A DNA stretch of 47,286 nucleotides from Gemella cuniculi DSM 15828 (GTDB lineage: Bacteria > Bacillota > Bacilli > Staphylococcales > Gemellaceae). Positions 9,401 through 18,060 of the stretch are shown in pieces. The stretch's first letter is position 1; the number at the start of each line of letters is the position of its first letter. The notes under the pieces are model-generated. The model was given only the letters and a program-made list of their open reading frames with translations. It was not told the DNA's origin and did no database searches. The stretch is from positions 1 to 47,286 of the forward strand of contig NZ_AUDW01000025.1 of assembly GCF_000425665.1 (NCBI RefSeq), written 5' to 3'. Position numbers and translations under genes: made by a program.

Positions 9401-10351
9401 AGTGACCTTATTTTTACATATCTCAAAGGCTAATGTATAAATTTCATTTTTACTTACCAAAGCAACTACCCTGTATCGGATATCAATATTTCGATAAATA
9501 ATTTCATTAATGCTTGCAACTACTTCGTGTGATTTTCTAAAAATATCTAGTTTATATTTATCATTTTTATGCAAATCTGATAAATAAAATTGATTATATT
9601 CCAAATTACTTAAATCAAAACCAGCCGTAATTTGACCCAAATCAAAATTAAAATATCTGTTGGCATCAGCTATCACACTCAAAACTACCTTTTTAGAATT
9701 TAAAATCAATTTTTCTATGTAGCTATACTCTTGTGCAGTAAAATTATAATAAGCATCTATATAAAATATATAATCTGATAGATCTAGGTATTTCATGTAA
9801 AATAGTAGTTCATTAACATAATCTTCTTTATCAAAAACATTATCAATTTTTATTAACCTTGTATATTCTAAGTAAATTTCTAAAATTGCTTCCAATTTAT
9901 TTTTTCTAGCAATTTCAAGATTAGGATTTTTTTCTAAATATTCTTCTAAAGTTCCCACAGTTACTTTATATTCTTTTAATTCCTTAATAATCTTATTCAC
10001 AACTTCTATAAAGTTACTATCTTGAAGTATTCTTGCTACTAGAAAATTTTGAGTATTAGCAAGATTAATCGCCGCTTTATAAAAATAAAATGGTTTAACA
10101 TCATCACTTAAATTTTTCAAGTTTTCTAGACCTAACATTTTTCCAAATTTCTTTGTTAAACTAGAAAAATTCATAACATCTATATTAAACGTTCCTCCAA
10201 ACCTTTCACAAAGAATTTTTTCAAAATTGAAACTATTTTGTTCTGGTGTTAATATTATGATTTTATTATTATTTCTAGTTTTTTCTATATCATCCAAAAT
10301 AAAGTGAGTTTTACCAAAACCGCTTGGCGAAACTACCAACTCCAATTCCAT
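6500..10351 (-). CDS. addB: ATP-dependent helicase/nuclease subunit B, RexB type
   Basis: Large protein of 1283 residues. With AddA/RexA, AddB resects double-strand breaks before RecA loading. The N-terminus has the Walker A-like SPSGFGKTHF (residues 8-17). The C-terminal nuclease domain has GRFFHAVM, GFIDRVDGF, IIDYKSSKTDF (Asp and Lys of the PD-(D/E)XK core) and FVSQILTYALA. The four cysteines that hold the Fe-S cluster in Bacillus-type AddB are absent: the first site reads YEKNPY (Asn922) and the C-terminal CxxC...C region reads WTLFNYAANL (1248-1257). I recall that streptococcal RexB (type 2) also lacks them, so this looks like that type. addA, usually next door, is not here; dltA follows after a terminator. 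It lies 180 nt after sbcC, so may share its transcript. Confidence 0.85.
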   Translation of the reverse strand: MELELVVSPSGFGKTHFILDDIEKTRNNNKIIILTPEQNSFNFEKILCERFGGTFNIDVMNFSSLTKKFGKMLGLENLKNLSDDVKPFYFYKAAINLANTQNFLVARILQDSNFIEVVNKIIKELKEYKVTVGTLEEYLEKNPNLEIARKNKLEAILEIYLEYTRLIKIDNVFDKEDYVNELLFYMKYLDLSDYIFYIDAYYNFTAQEYSYIEKLILNSKKVVLSVIADANRYFNFDLGQITAGFDLSNLEYNQFYLSDLHKNDKYKLDIFRKSHEVVASINEIIYRNIDIRYRVVALVSKNEIYTLAFEICKNKVTNFKVLNSHESRFKGSANFCLASEYYKAFKSSRKNDNSIALICAKNKELEIRQVAREILKLKIKENISNSDVAILYRDKVYENYQYIFKDYGLDIHIDKDIDVSNHRLIKFLTQVLNIDKLTFKNGILNILKTKLSNFENIYKRKVISSILFDKTDLNEKSFLKNFSELSKEEIQDRITKEENDLVINEFFEYSLEEISSNVKYISIFDLENIFNEKLITSASDLDTKFFVESTYKYNKKQLELCRETIIELYNEILNISKKDNIPIKRYVKKIENLFNYCNIRMYLDKEDGEYDDIEELKIDSIDRQVYKKTLQLLNNIIETFGEEKISYKKFVDLLTMGFKTIKYRSIPEINNSIVMSTMDLAKVENKKIVFVIGFNKDVLPMSKKADLLDDEDKENFSDENIFLSPTVKSSLIDEEFVAYIALTRAIRKTYITYSTLDKSFKENFSSPYLAVVKALLSDLEEKTTDKILEFNTTYYDYYVDNMNEILNSKEFNYLFSKLYRRFLEVQTSNQEEAEKLSILLTKFLENYIVPSIENEVDSYKVYEQLHDRIYFDRDSVVKNYLGKIIRNYKFELSFNNIENFLNKKSKQFSKFSISKISDYEKNPYLFFVKRILGIQEEREVDIDNLVVGRFFHAVMADKRIIDFIGDCANQIDIEVISDEDIIKNFAIRKIVEDVIFEKTNKDIVEVLNLIKVLKTRSYILKNMINRLILAIGVEIKYKAITKYGPEFLEKEFSLTITNSKITCKDLETEEIIVKDLDREYNIPNINFVGFIDRVDGFGKNITIIDYKSSKTDFELEKIELGFVSQILTYALACELLFNKKSEDILGIFYREIAKIGKDINTYRLRGLANSDLILQSDFKDETKNIAYVRTTKKGIHASDSHKVYNSDELEFLINKNLHNMMKLLEEIYKFDYSLRKYDIEDEYLTEKWTLFNYAANLDTRLELLERVELSKKDLRKKILESKN

Positions 10352-10531
10352 TAGCTACCTCCTCATATCAACTTTAATAAATTATCTATAACAAATTCTT
10401 TCTATATCTTATTTCAAAACATTACACTTCATACATAATAAAATTTACTTTCTAAATATTTATTTCTATCTTTTGCTAATACTTTTTATAGCAATTTTTA
10501 TACAAATATGTTAATTACGCAAAAGTTCATC

Positions 10532-13500
10532 TTAAATCCCTGTTATTCTTATTTTCGCATAATTATTTTCTGAGTAAACTTCCATTTTAGGTCTTATATT
10601 TTCCTTTAATTCACTTACATGAGAAATTATGCCTATGTTTCTTCCATAAGATTGCAAATCTATCAAAGTTGAAATTGCTACATCTAATGTCTCTGTATCA
10701 AGTGAACCAAATCCTTCATCAATAAAAATCGTCTCTAACGAAATTCCTCCACTTTCATTTTGAATAACTTCTGCTAAACCTAAAGCTAACGATAACGATG
10801 CTAAAAACAATTCACCACCTGAAAGTGAGTTCACCACTCTAGTACTATTTAAATATATATCATGAATCTCTATATCTAATCCCTGTAAACCTCCACCTTT
10901 GGATCGCTCTATTCTTCTTTCAAAGCTATATCTATCGTTAGTCATCTGTAAAAGTCTTTTCGTTGCAGCTTCTAATATCAAATCTAAATAATACCCTTGT
11001 ACATAAGTTTCCAAAGATTTTTTACTATCTGTCTTACCACTTATCACATTGCTAAGTCCAAGAATTTCTCTACTTTCTCTAACATTTTCTTTCCAAAGTT
11101 TAAATTCTTTGTATAAAATTTTGTAAAGAATTTTATTACTTTTAAATGTATTTTTTATACTTACAACTTCCTCTTTAACATCATTTACTTCCTGCTCTTT
11201 TTTCAGTACCTTTAAATTAGATTCTTCCAAATTTGGTTGTTCTCTATCAGAAAGTTCTTTTTCCAACCTTGTAATATTACCCACTGTTAATTTTTCTTTA
11301 TCTTCAAACTCTAAAATTTCATTTCGATAGACATCCAATTTTTCAACAGCAGATAAATTTTCCTTAGCAACTTCTATGGTTGAATAATACAACTGTAGCT
11401 TTGAATTTTCAAAATTTTTGTCAAACTCTATTTTTTCAAAAGTCACCTCTTCTAAATTCTTTTTATTATTTTTTAGTTCAACTTCTAATTCTTTTTCTTT
11501 TATTAATAATTTACTTTCCACATTTTTATATTTCTCAATATCTTTTTCAAATAATAAAACTTGAGTTTCTATTTTCTTATAATACTTCTCAAATTCATCT
11601 GTTCTAATATCAATACTCTCTTGATATTGATTAACTTTTGAATTTGCAAGTGACAATTTTTCTTTATATTCATCTTCAAAAATAAGTTTTTCAGATAATA
11701 TGTTTATTTTTTCTTCAGTAAAAGCTATTTCATCTGCTAAATCTTTCAAACTTTCATTATTAATTTCTAATTTTTTATCTGTAATTTCTTTTTTAGCTTT
11801 TAATTCTTTAAGCTCACTATTAGCTTCTTTGTTCAAAAATCTTTCTTGATCAACTTTATTTAATTCCAACTTATTAAGATTTTCTTGATTTTTTTTAAAA
11901 TTTACTCTTAAAGTAATAAGATCAGTTGTAATTTTGTCTAAATCAATTTTTAAATTTTCGTTATTGCCTATGAAATTCTCTTTTTTTATTTTTGGTAAAT
12001 GTTCTATTTTCTGCTTACATAGTGGACAATTATCTCCATCATGAAGTTTTTCTAAAAAAGTATTTAAAATTTCTTGATTTTTATTTCTTTCTAACTTCTC
12101 AACTTCTAATTTAACACTTTCTTGCTGCTCTTCTAAGCTTATTATCTCAACTTTTTGAGTTTCTATTTCTTCTAGCTCCTTAACAATTTCTAATTCTAGC
12201 TCATTATATTTTTCTAATTTTTCAACTTCTGATTCTTTTTTTAAAATTTCCAATTTCAAATTAATTAAGTTATTATTTAGTTTATCCCTATCATTACTAA
12301 GATTTTTAAATTGATCATTTAATTTTTTTAAATCTTCATTTAGGAAGTCTAACTTTTTCTTGTCAGCTTCTAAGTTTTTAATTTTTTCACTATAATCTTT
12401 TTTATCTGAAAAAGCTGTAGCATAGTGTTCAATATTATTGTAAAAATATGCTGTTTTAGAAATATAACTTCGGTTACACTTTATTTCTTCCTTAACTTTA
12501 TCTAGAGACTTTTTTAATTTTTTATTTTCTTCAATATCCAATTTATGTAAAAGATTTTCTTTTTCTAAACTAGCCTTATCTTTTTCAAGTTCTCCTATTT
12601 TTTTTATAAGTTTATCATATTCAAATATTTTAGTTTTATTCTTTTCAAGTTCTTCTAACTTCTCTACAAGTTTTTTCAATTCTAAAATTTTATCCTTATC
12701 TTTTGAGAGTTTTTCAAAATCCTTAACTAAATTATTCAAAGTTATAAACTTATCATTTAATTTATCCAATTCAGTGTATTCTTTTTGTAAAATAGCTAAT
12801 TCCATTTCCTTTTTTTGAAGTTCAACATCAAGTACTTTGACAGTTCTTTCTTGAATAGCTAAAAATTCTTTAACTTCTTGAAAATTATCTTCTTTCAAGA
12901 ATTCAAAATTACTTAAATTTGTTTCAAAATCAAATTGCCCGAATCTATTAATAAGCTCTCTTTCTTTAATTTTATAATCTCCATCTAATTGTTTTGAATA
13001 TTCTTGCAATCTATCAACAAATTTTTGGTAAAAGTATGTATCAAATAATGAACGTAAGGTCTCTTTTTTTTCACTTGATTTTGATAACAAAAATTCTTTA
13101 AATTTCCCTTGTGGTAATATTATAATTTGACAAAACTGCTTGTCATCTAAACCTATTAATTGTTCAATTTTTTCTTTTACTTCCTGCTCTTTTGTTGCGA
13201 TAATTTTTGTTTCATTATCAAAAATCTCCATAAGGACAACTTTGGCAGATGTTAAATTTTTATTTCCCTGTTTTAAATATGCCAAAGTTCTTTCAATTCT
13301 ATAATGATTGTTTTTTAACTCAAAATCAAAAATAACAATCGTTCTATCCTTATCATCTGCTGTTTTTGTTCTTAAACTTGATATATCTTTTCCTCCAGTA
13401 GTTTTATTATATAAAGCATAAGTCATCGCATCAAATAAAGTAGATTTCCCCGAACCAGTTTTTCCAGTAATTAAAAATATAGGTTCGTCTATTATTTTAC

Positions 13501-13564
13501 TCCAGTCAATTATTTCATATTTATAAGGACCAAACTCTCTTAATTCAAGTCTAATTGGCTTCAT
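10532..13564 (-). CDS. sbcC: DNA double-strand break nuclease, ATPase subunit SbcC
   Basis: SMC-like ATPase of 1010 residues that forms the SbcCD (Rad50/Mre11) complex. SbcCD cleaves hairpins and protein-blocked DNA ends. N-terminal Walker A is GKTGSGKSTL near residue 35. Long Lys/Glu/Leu-rich coiled coils flank the zinc hook CPLC (Cys513 and Cys516). The C-terminal ABC signature is NSLSGGELFLASLSLALGLA, then Walker B TIFIDEGFGSLD. It overlaps the end of sbcD by 14 nt, the usual coupled arrangement. The very high coiled-coil content explains the skewed composition. Confidence 0.95.
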   Translation of the reverse strand: MKPIRLELREFGPYKYEIIDWSKIIDEPIFLITGKTGSGKSTLFDAMTYALYNKTTGGKDISSLRTKTADDKDRTIVIFDFELKNNHYRIERTLAYLKQGNKNLTSAKVVLMEIFDNETKIIATKEQEVKEKIEQLIGLDDKQFCQIIILPQGKFKEFLLSKSSEKKETLRSLFDTYFYQKFVDRLQEYSKQLDGDYKIKERELINRFGQFDFETNLSNFEFLKEDNFQEVKEFLAIQERTVKVLDVELQKKEMELAILQKEYTELDKLNDKFITLNNLVKDFEKLSKDKDKILELKKLVEKLEELEKNKTKIFEYDKLIKKIGELEKDKASLEKENLLHKLDIEENKKLKKSLDKVKEEIKCNRSYISKTAYFYNNIEHYATAFSDKKDYSEKIKNLEADKKKLDFLNEDLKKLNDQFKNLSNDRDKLNNNLINLKLEILKKESEVEKLEKYNELELEIVKELEEIETQKVEIISLEEQQESVKLEVEKLERNKNQEILNTFLEKLHDGDNCPLCKQKIEHLPKIKKENFIGNNENLKIDLDKITTDLITLRVNFKKNQENLNKLELNKVDQERFLNKEANSELKELKAKKEITDKKLEINNESLKDLADEIAFTEEKINILSEKLIFEDEYKEKLSLANSKVNQYQESIDIRTDEFEKYYKKIETQVLLFEKDIEKYKNVESKLLIKEKELEVELKNNKKNLEEVTFEKIEFDKNFENSKLQLYYSTIEVAKENLSAVEKLDVYRNEILEFEDKEKLTVGNITRLEKELSDREQPNLEESNLKVLKKEQEVNDVKEEVVSIKNTFKSNKILYKILYKEFKLWKENVRESREILGLSNVISGKTDSKKSLETYVQGYYLDLILEAATKRLLQMTNDRYSFERRIERSKGGGLQGLDIEIHDIYLNSTRVVNSLSGGELFLASLSLALGLAEVIQNESGGISLETIFIDEGFGSLDTETLDVAISTLIDLQSYGRNIGIISHVSELKENIRPKMEVYSENNYAKIRITGI

Positions 13565-14690
13565 CTACTTCAACCTCCCCTATAATTTTTATTAATGTTT
13601 CTTTTTGTTTATCTGTAAGTTCTTCGTTAACTTGCTCTTTATAAAAATTTTCAATTAATTCAAAAGGACTCTTAGTTAATACTTCTTTTGTTACTTCAGA
13701 AGTATTGTTATTATCTGATTTTTTAGATTTTGCTTTTAATAATAATGTATTTGGATAAAATTCTTTTATTCTTGGCATAGGATCTGTTATCCCTTCTAGT
13801 CCACTAAGTTCCATACTAAAAAATCCATTTTTACAATCAAATTTTTCTTGATATTTTTTTGAAAATATTTCATTATAGTCAGCAACTATATTGTACATCT
13901 TTCGTCTTGGTTCTAATGGAAGAAATTTTTCATCAAACCTATCCTTAGTTATTTCAACAATCCTAACTCCTTTAATCTGATTCGCCTCACCAAATGAATA
14001 AGCAAGAGGACTACCGCTATACTTTATCCTATCACTGCTTGCTGCATTAGGATTATGTAGATGACCAAGTGCGACGTAATCAAATTTTTCAAAAACATCT
14101 ACTGCAACATTTTCTACAGTCCCAACAGAAATTTCTCTTTCTGAATCAGTCTCTAAACTTCCCGCAACAAAAGTATGAGCAATAAGAATATTTATTTTGT
14201 TGTCATCCATATTTTTATAAATTTCATCAATAACCCTCTTAGTTGCCAAGTGGTGGGATGTTAGAGTGTCATCTGAAAAATATTCTCTTGCCTCATATGG
14301 TTCAAAATAAGGCAACATATAAATATCAGCATTGCCAAATTCAATTTTTGAAAAAACCTGTTTCATTTCAGTATGCAAATAAAAACTATGCTGGCTAAAC
14401 CATGCTTCCCCTACAGAAAGTCTCTCCCTACTATCATGATTACCACTAATTGCAAAAATAGGTAAGGCACATTCTATATTAATTTCGACCAAAATTTGCT
14501 GCAACAATGCTGTTGCTTCTCTGCTCGGTACGCTTCTATCATATAAATCACCCGCAATGATTAAAAAATCTGGATTATGTTCCTTTATAGTCTCAATTAA
14601 CTTTTCCAAAATATATTTTTGCTCTTCTAATAAATCTACACCCTGCAATTTTCTTCCAATATGCCAATCAGCCGTATGCAAAAATTTCAT
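13551..14690 (-). CDS. sbcD: Exonuclease subunit SbcD
   Basis: Mn-dependent Mre11-type phosphoesterase of 379 residues, partner of SbcC. Metal-binding motifs in order: FLHTADWHIGRKL (Asp8, His10), IIAGDLYDR, AISGNHDSRE, LIAHTFVAG and YVALGHLHNP. The C-terminal capping region ends in a short acidic tail. The ATG at 14690 has GGAGG 6 nt upstream. First gene of sbcD-sbcC-addB, with a likely promoter about 35 nt upstream. Confidence 0.95.
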   Translation of the reverse strand: MKFLHTADWHIGRKLQGVDLLEEQKYILEKLIETIKEHNPDFLIIAGDLYDRSVPSREATALLQQILVEINIECALPIFAISGNHDSRERLSVGEAWFSQHSFYLHTEMKQVFSKIEFGNADIYMLPYFEPYEAREYFSDDTLTSHHLATKRVIDEIYKNMDDNKINILIAHTFVAGSLETDSEREISVGTVENVAVDVFEKFDYVALGHLHNPNAASSDRIKYSGSPLAYSFGEANQIKGVRIVEITKDRFDEKFLPLEPRRKMYNIVADYNEIFSKKYQEKFDCKNGFFSMELSGLEGITDPMPRIKEFYPNTLLLKAKSKKSDNNNTSEVTKEVLTKSPFELIENFYKEQVNEELTDKQKETLIKIIGEVEVDEAN

Positions 14691-14721
14691 AATGTACCTC
14701 CAAAAAATATCCTACCAATAT

Positions 14722-14727
14722 ATTATA
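14722..14727 (-). promoter_or_regulatory. -10 element of sbcD promoter
   Basis: Minus-strand TGTTATAAT, an extended -10 (TGnTATAAT), lies 32 nt before the sbcD start codon. The -35 (TATAAA at about 17 nt) is weak, which fits an extended -10 promoter. Confidence 0.45.
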
Positions 14728-14796
14728 ACATGAATAATATGAATTTATAATTTTCTTTATTAAATAAGTTAATTAATAAAAATCTATTTATCTCAC

Positions 14797-14826
14797 TTGA
14801 TATGTAATTAAAATAATTATTATAAT
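14797..14826 (+). promoter_or_regulatory. Plus-strand promoter in the rseP-sbcD gap
   Basis: TTGATA (14797-14802), an 18-nt spacer and a perfect TATAAT (14821-14826) point right, away from every annotated gene. With the terminator at 15017-15049 it bounds a possible RNA of about 220 nt. Confidence 0.5.
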
Positions 14827-14832
14827 GTAAAT

Positions 14833-15058
14833 AATCCCTATCCATTAAAAACCGTCAATATATTTAATAATAAAGTTTTTTCTGTCATGCTCACAAAAAT
14901 AATGTACAACCTTCAGAATAACGACTTAGTTAGTGAAAAAATTTATCTTTATAATGATAGTAAATATCAAAGTGTTGAAAACATATTACTTCAAATATTT
15001 ATTATTTGTACAATTAATAATGGAGCTGATTTTTTATCAGCTCCATTATATTTTTATT
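14833..15058 (+). ncRNA. Candidate small RNA, convergent with rseP
   Basis: Defined only by its signals: a good promoter ending at 14826 and a strong hairpin plus T-tract at 15017-15058 on the same strand. An internal ORF from 14887 runs through the hairpin into antisense of rseP and lacks a ribosome site, so an untranslated RNA is the simpler reading. The 3' end would overlap the rseP stop region. No family recognised. Confidence 0.35.
15017..15049. terminator. Bidirectional terminator of rseP (and candidate sRNA)
   Basis: A 14-bp perfect stem (15017-15030 with 15036-15049, core GGAGCTGAT/ATCAGCTCC) has a 5-nt T loop. It lies 4 nt past the rseP stop. The plus-strand side continues as TATTTTTATTTT, a better T-tract than the minus side. 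Confidence 0.8.
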
Positions 15059-16361
15059 TTCCAAATAATCTTTGTATATCATTCCATGTTACTGCTAACA
15101 TAAGGGCAACCATTAATAAACCAAACGCTACGGTCATATAGTACTGAGCCTTTTTATTAATTGGTTTTCTAAATATTGCTTCATAAAGAACGAACAATAT
15201 TCGTCCACCGTCTAGTACTGGTATCGGAATTAAATTCATAAGTCCTAAGTTTACACTTAAAATACCTGTCCACTGCAAAGTAGTTATTAAGCCACTCTTA
15301 GCTGCTGCATTTGACATCTCATAAATCGCAACTGGACCTCCCAACTGATTCAAACTAAATCCACCTTTAAACAATGAAATAAAAAGATTTATTATCCCAA
15401 CGAAAATCAAAGTTGCATAGTGAAGAGTTTGTTGAAAACCGTATTTTAATGATGCTAAGAAATTTTTATCAGTCTCTGTCCATTTTCCTATTCCAATTTT
15501 ATAACTTTTTACCTCTTCACCCTTCTTATTTTTCGAAACTTCTTCTTTTGGTTTTACTTTAATATTATGAACTTGTCCATCTCTTTCAATTTTAAAATCA
15601 AGTTCAGAACCATTAGATTCTGTTATTTTAGAAACTAATCCCGTCCATGTATCTATCTGCGTTCCGTTTATTTCTGTAATTTTATCACCTGTTTTTAAGC
15701 CTGCCATTTGAGCAGGTGAATCTGCTGCCACTATTCCCAATTTTGCTTCATTATTTTCCACAGGTGCCCCTGTATAAAGTGCTAACCCTAAAAAAATTGC
15801 TAGTGCTAGCACAAAATTCATTAAAGGACCTGCAAATAGCGTCCAGAATTTTTTCCCCCATGAGTGTGATGAGAACATTCTTTCTACTGGAGCTACTTGC
15901 TCTTCCATTCCACCAAAAACAACACAAGCATCTTTTCTTACTTCATAGCGTTGAATCTCATCACCTACGAAACCTTCAATAAACATATTATATGTTAAAT
16001 CAAATTCATTTAGTTCTAATGGTAAAAGATCCATATCGTTAGTTTTATCTAAAATAATTTTTTCAACTTTATCATTTTCATCAAGTTTCAACCTAATCTG
16101 TAATCCTTTTTTTAAGTCATAAACAGAAATATCATTGTTGAAATCAAAAACATTATCAGGCATCTTTACATAACCACCGACTGGAAGAAGTCTGATAGTG
16201 AAATTAGTTTCTCCTATTTTTTTATGAAAAATTTTTGGTCCCATACCTATAGCAAACTCTTGTGCTAAAATTCCTGATTTTTTCGCAACTATAAAATGCC
16301 CAAATTCATGAATAGTTACAACTACAAAAAATATTAATATAAATGCTATTATTCCCTGCAT
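15054..16361 (-). CDS. rseP: Site-2 intramembrane metalloprotease RseP
   Basis: Polytopic zinc protease of 435 residues that cuts membrane-embedded substrates such as anti-sigma factors and signal peptides (family knowledge). The N-terminal helix contains the zinc motif HEFGH (18-22). The third zinc ligand is Asp384 in IPIPVLDGGRI near the C-terminus. A PDZ domain lies between, about residues 195-280 (GIVAADSPAQMAGLKTGDKI). A Gram-positive-type insertion follows VKMPDNVF. It follows cdsA by 19 nt with an AAGGAG ribosome site. B. subtilis has dxr between cdsA and rseP; here it is absent. Confidence 0.94.
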   Translation of the reverse strand: MQGIIAFILIFFVVVTIHEFGHFIVAKKSGILAQEFAIGMGPKIFHKKIGETNFTIRLLPVGGYVKMPDNVFDFNNDISVYDLKKGLQIRLKLDENDKVEKIILDKTNDMDLLPLELNEFDLTYNMFIEGFVGDEIQRYEVRKDACVVFGGMEEQVAPVERMFSSHSWGKKFWTLFAGPLMNFVLALAIFLGLALYTGAPVENNEAKLGIVAADSPAQMAGLKTGDKITEINGTQIDTWTGLVSKITESNGSELDFKIERDGQVHNIKVKPKEEVSKNKKGEEVKSYKIGIGKWTETDKNFLASLKYGFQQTLHYATLIFVGIINLFISLFKGGFSLNQLGGPVAIYEMSNAAAKSGLITTLQWTGILSVNLGLMNLIPIPVLDGGRILFVLYEAIFRKPINKKAQYYMTVAFGLLMVALMLAVTWNDIQRLFGK

Positions 16362-16380
16362 CTAATGCTCCTTCCTATGT

Positions 16381-17157
16381 TTATGCTACAAAATTTAATA
16401 ATAAAATCAAACAAGGTGCTGACAATATCACCGAGTCGAATCTATCAAAAATTCCTCCATGTCCTGGTAGTAAGTTACTACTATCTTTCACTCCATATTC
16501 ACGTTTGTACGCTGATTCTATTAAATCCCCAAACTGTCCAACAACACTCACTACTAATGTTACTAAAATTGCCACTAATACATTAGTGAAAATATTAGTT
16601 GTAAAGTAAAATGCTAGAGCTATAATAATAGATGATAAACTTCCTATTACTGAACCCTCTATCGATTTATTTGGACTGATTTTAGGAGAAAGTTTATTTT
16701 TTCCAAACTTCATTCCTCCAAAATACGCAAAACTATCCGTAAACCAAATCGTTAACAATAAATACCCTACGTGAACAAGACTCAAGTCTCTTAGCATGTA
16801 TAAACAATAAAAACCTATAAAAATATATGCTGTTACAAAAATTATAGAACCTATTTCTACCAATTTAACCTTATGTCCAGTTTTAACTACTACTGACAAC
16901 ATCGCTATTACTAATAAATATACAGTAGCATATTGTGATAAACTTAAAATTTCATCCTTTAAATACAATAATGCACCTGCAAGTGATGATGCTCCCAGGA
17001 TTACTATGTTCGTTTGTTTGAACGTCATTTTAACAATTTCATACATAGCCATAACCCCTAAAGCAAAAGTAGTATATTTAAAATATTCTCCACCTACGTA
17101 CAATAAAGGCAGAAAAATTATTAAAGCAATAATTGCTGTCGTTACTCTAGTTTTCAT
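16381..17157 (-). CDS. cdsA: Phosphatidate cytidylyltransferase CdsA
   Basis: Membrane enzyme making CDP-diacylglycerol from CTP and phosphatidic acid, the branch point to phosphatidylglycerol and cardiolipin. 258 residues with about eight membrane segments. The CDP-alcohol cytidylyltransferase signature is intact near the C-terminus: [13 protein letters not shown] followed by [14 protein letters not shown]. Its start overlaps the end of uppS by 11 nt, indicating coupling. GGAGGG lies 4 nt before the ATG. Confidence 0.94.
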   Translation of the reverse strand: MKTRVTTAIIALIIFLPLLYVGGEYFKYTTFALGVMAMYEIVKMTFKQTNIVILGASSLAGALLYLKDEILSLSQYATVYLLVIAMLSVVVKTGHKVKLVEIGSIIFVTAYIFIGFYCLYMLRDLSLVHVGYLLLTIWFTDSFAYFGGMKFGKNKLSPKISPNKSIEGSVIGSLSSIIIALAFYFTTNIFTNVLVAILVTLVVSVVGQFGDLIESAYKREYGVKDSSNLLPGHGGIFDRFDSVILSAPCLILLLNFVA

Positions 17158-17905
17158 TTAACCCTCCAAATCTTCTATCTCTATTTTGATATTCTAACAA
17201 AGAATTATAAAATTCATCCTCAGTGAAATCAGGCCAAGCAACTTCTGTAAATAAAAATTCACTATAAGCTATTTGCCAAAGTAAAAAATTAGAAATTCTT
17301 TGTTCTCCCGAAGTTCTAATTAACAAATCCGGATTTGGTGTATTTGCTGTATATAAATTACTACTAATAGTTTTTTCTGTTATATCTGAAACCGAGTATT
17401 TTTCATCTTTGATATCTAATGCAATTTTTTTCACAGCAGAGATTATCTCATCCTTTGAACCATAATTTAGAGCAAATATTAATCTTAATCCTGTATTATT
17501 TTTTGTTTTTTCTATTGCATCTTCAACTGCTTTTTTTGTGCTTTGTGGAAGTTTCTCCACAACGCCAATAACTTCGACTTTTACATTATTTTCCATAAGC
17601 TCTGGCATAAAACTATTAAACATTTTCTCTGGAAGTTCCATTAAATAACTAACTTCTTCTTTTGGTCTTGCCCAATTTTCTGTTGAAAAAGCATATAAGG
17701 TTAAATATTTTATTCCTAATTTTGATGCATATTTTGTTATTTTTTTTACAGTCTGCATCCCCTCATAGTGTCCTTTTATTCTTGGCATATTTCGTTTTTT
17801 AGCCCAACGTCCATTACCATCCATAATTATAGCAACATGTGTTGGAATTTTTTTTAATTCTTGTTTTCGTTCTTTAGGTCTGTTCTTCGTAAAAAATTTA
17901 AACAT
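17147..17905 (-). CDS. uppS: Undecaprenyl diphosphate synthase UppS
   Basis: Cis-prenyltransferase of 252 residues that builds the C55 lipid carrier for peptidoglycan and teichoic acids. The catalytic motif [14 protein letters not shown] has Asp29. [12 protein letters not shown] and the C-terminal [19 protein letters not shown] with ELLF/EVAWPDF are typical. I start at the ATG at 17905 because AGGAGG lies 4 nt upstream; an ATG 21 nt earlier would contain that site. First gene of uppS-cdsA-rseP. Confidence 0.95.
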   Translation of the reverse strand: MFKFFTKNRPKERKQELKKIPTHVAIIMDGNGRWAKKRNMPRIKGHYEGMQTVKKITKYASKLGIKYLTLYAFSTENWARPKEEVSYLMELPEKMFNSFMPELMENNVKVEVIGVVEKLPQSTKKAVEDAIEKTKNNTGLRLIFALNYGSKDEIISAVKKIALDIKDEKYSVSDITEKTISSNLYTANTPNPDLLIRTSGEQRISNFLLWQIAYSEFLFTEVAWPDFTEDEFYNSLLEYQNRDRRFGGLNEN

Positions 17906-17929
17906 AACTCCTCCTATACAATACATCTC

Positions 17930-17958
17930 ATTATATCATAAATAACTATATGCAACAA
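17930..17958 (-). promoter_or_regulatory. Promoter of uppS-cdsA-rseP
   Basis: Minus strand: TTGTTG (17958-17953), 17-nt spacer, TATAAT (17935-17930) preceded by TG (extended -10). The -10 ends 24 nt before the uppS start codon. Confidence 0.6.
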
Positions 17959-18000
17959 ACTTAATATAACTAAATATTAAAAAAACAAAATTATAAAATA

Positions 18001-18052
18001 AAAATCTAGTGAATACTTAGTTACCTAAATCCTAACATATCCACTAGATTTT
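18001..18052 (-). terminator. Terminator of the CoA-transferase operon
   Basis: AAAATCTAGTG (18001-18011) and CACTAGATTTT (18042-18052) form an 11-bp stem with a 30-nt loop, 8 nt past the fabK-like stop. The minus strand continues TTATTTTATAATTTT. Confidence 0.7.
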
Positions 18053-18060
18053 ATTTATTT

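Noticed and set aside
14887-15141. Plus-strand ORF of 84 codons between sbcD and rseP
   Set aside because: It has no ribosome site, crosses a strong terminator hairpin and ends antisense to rseP. An untranslated RNA is the better reading.
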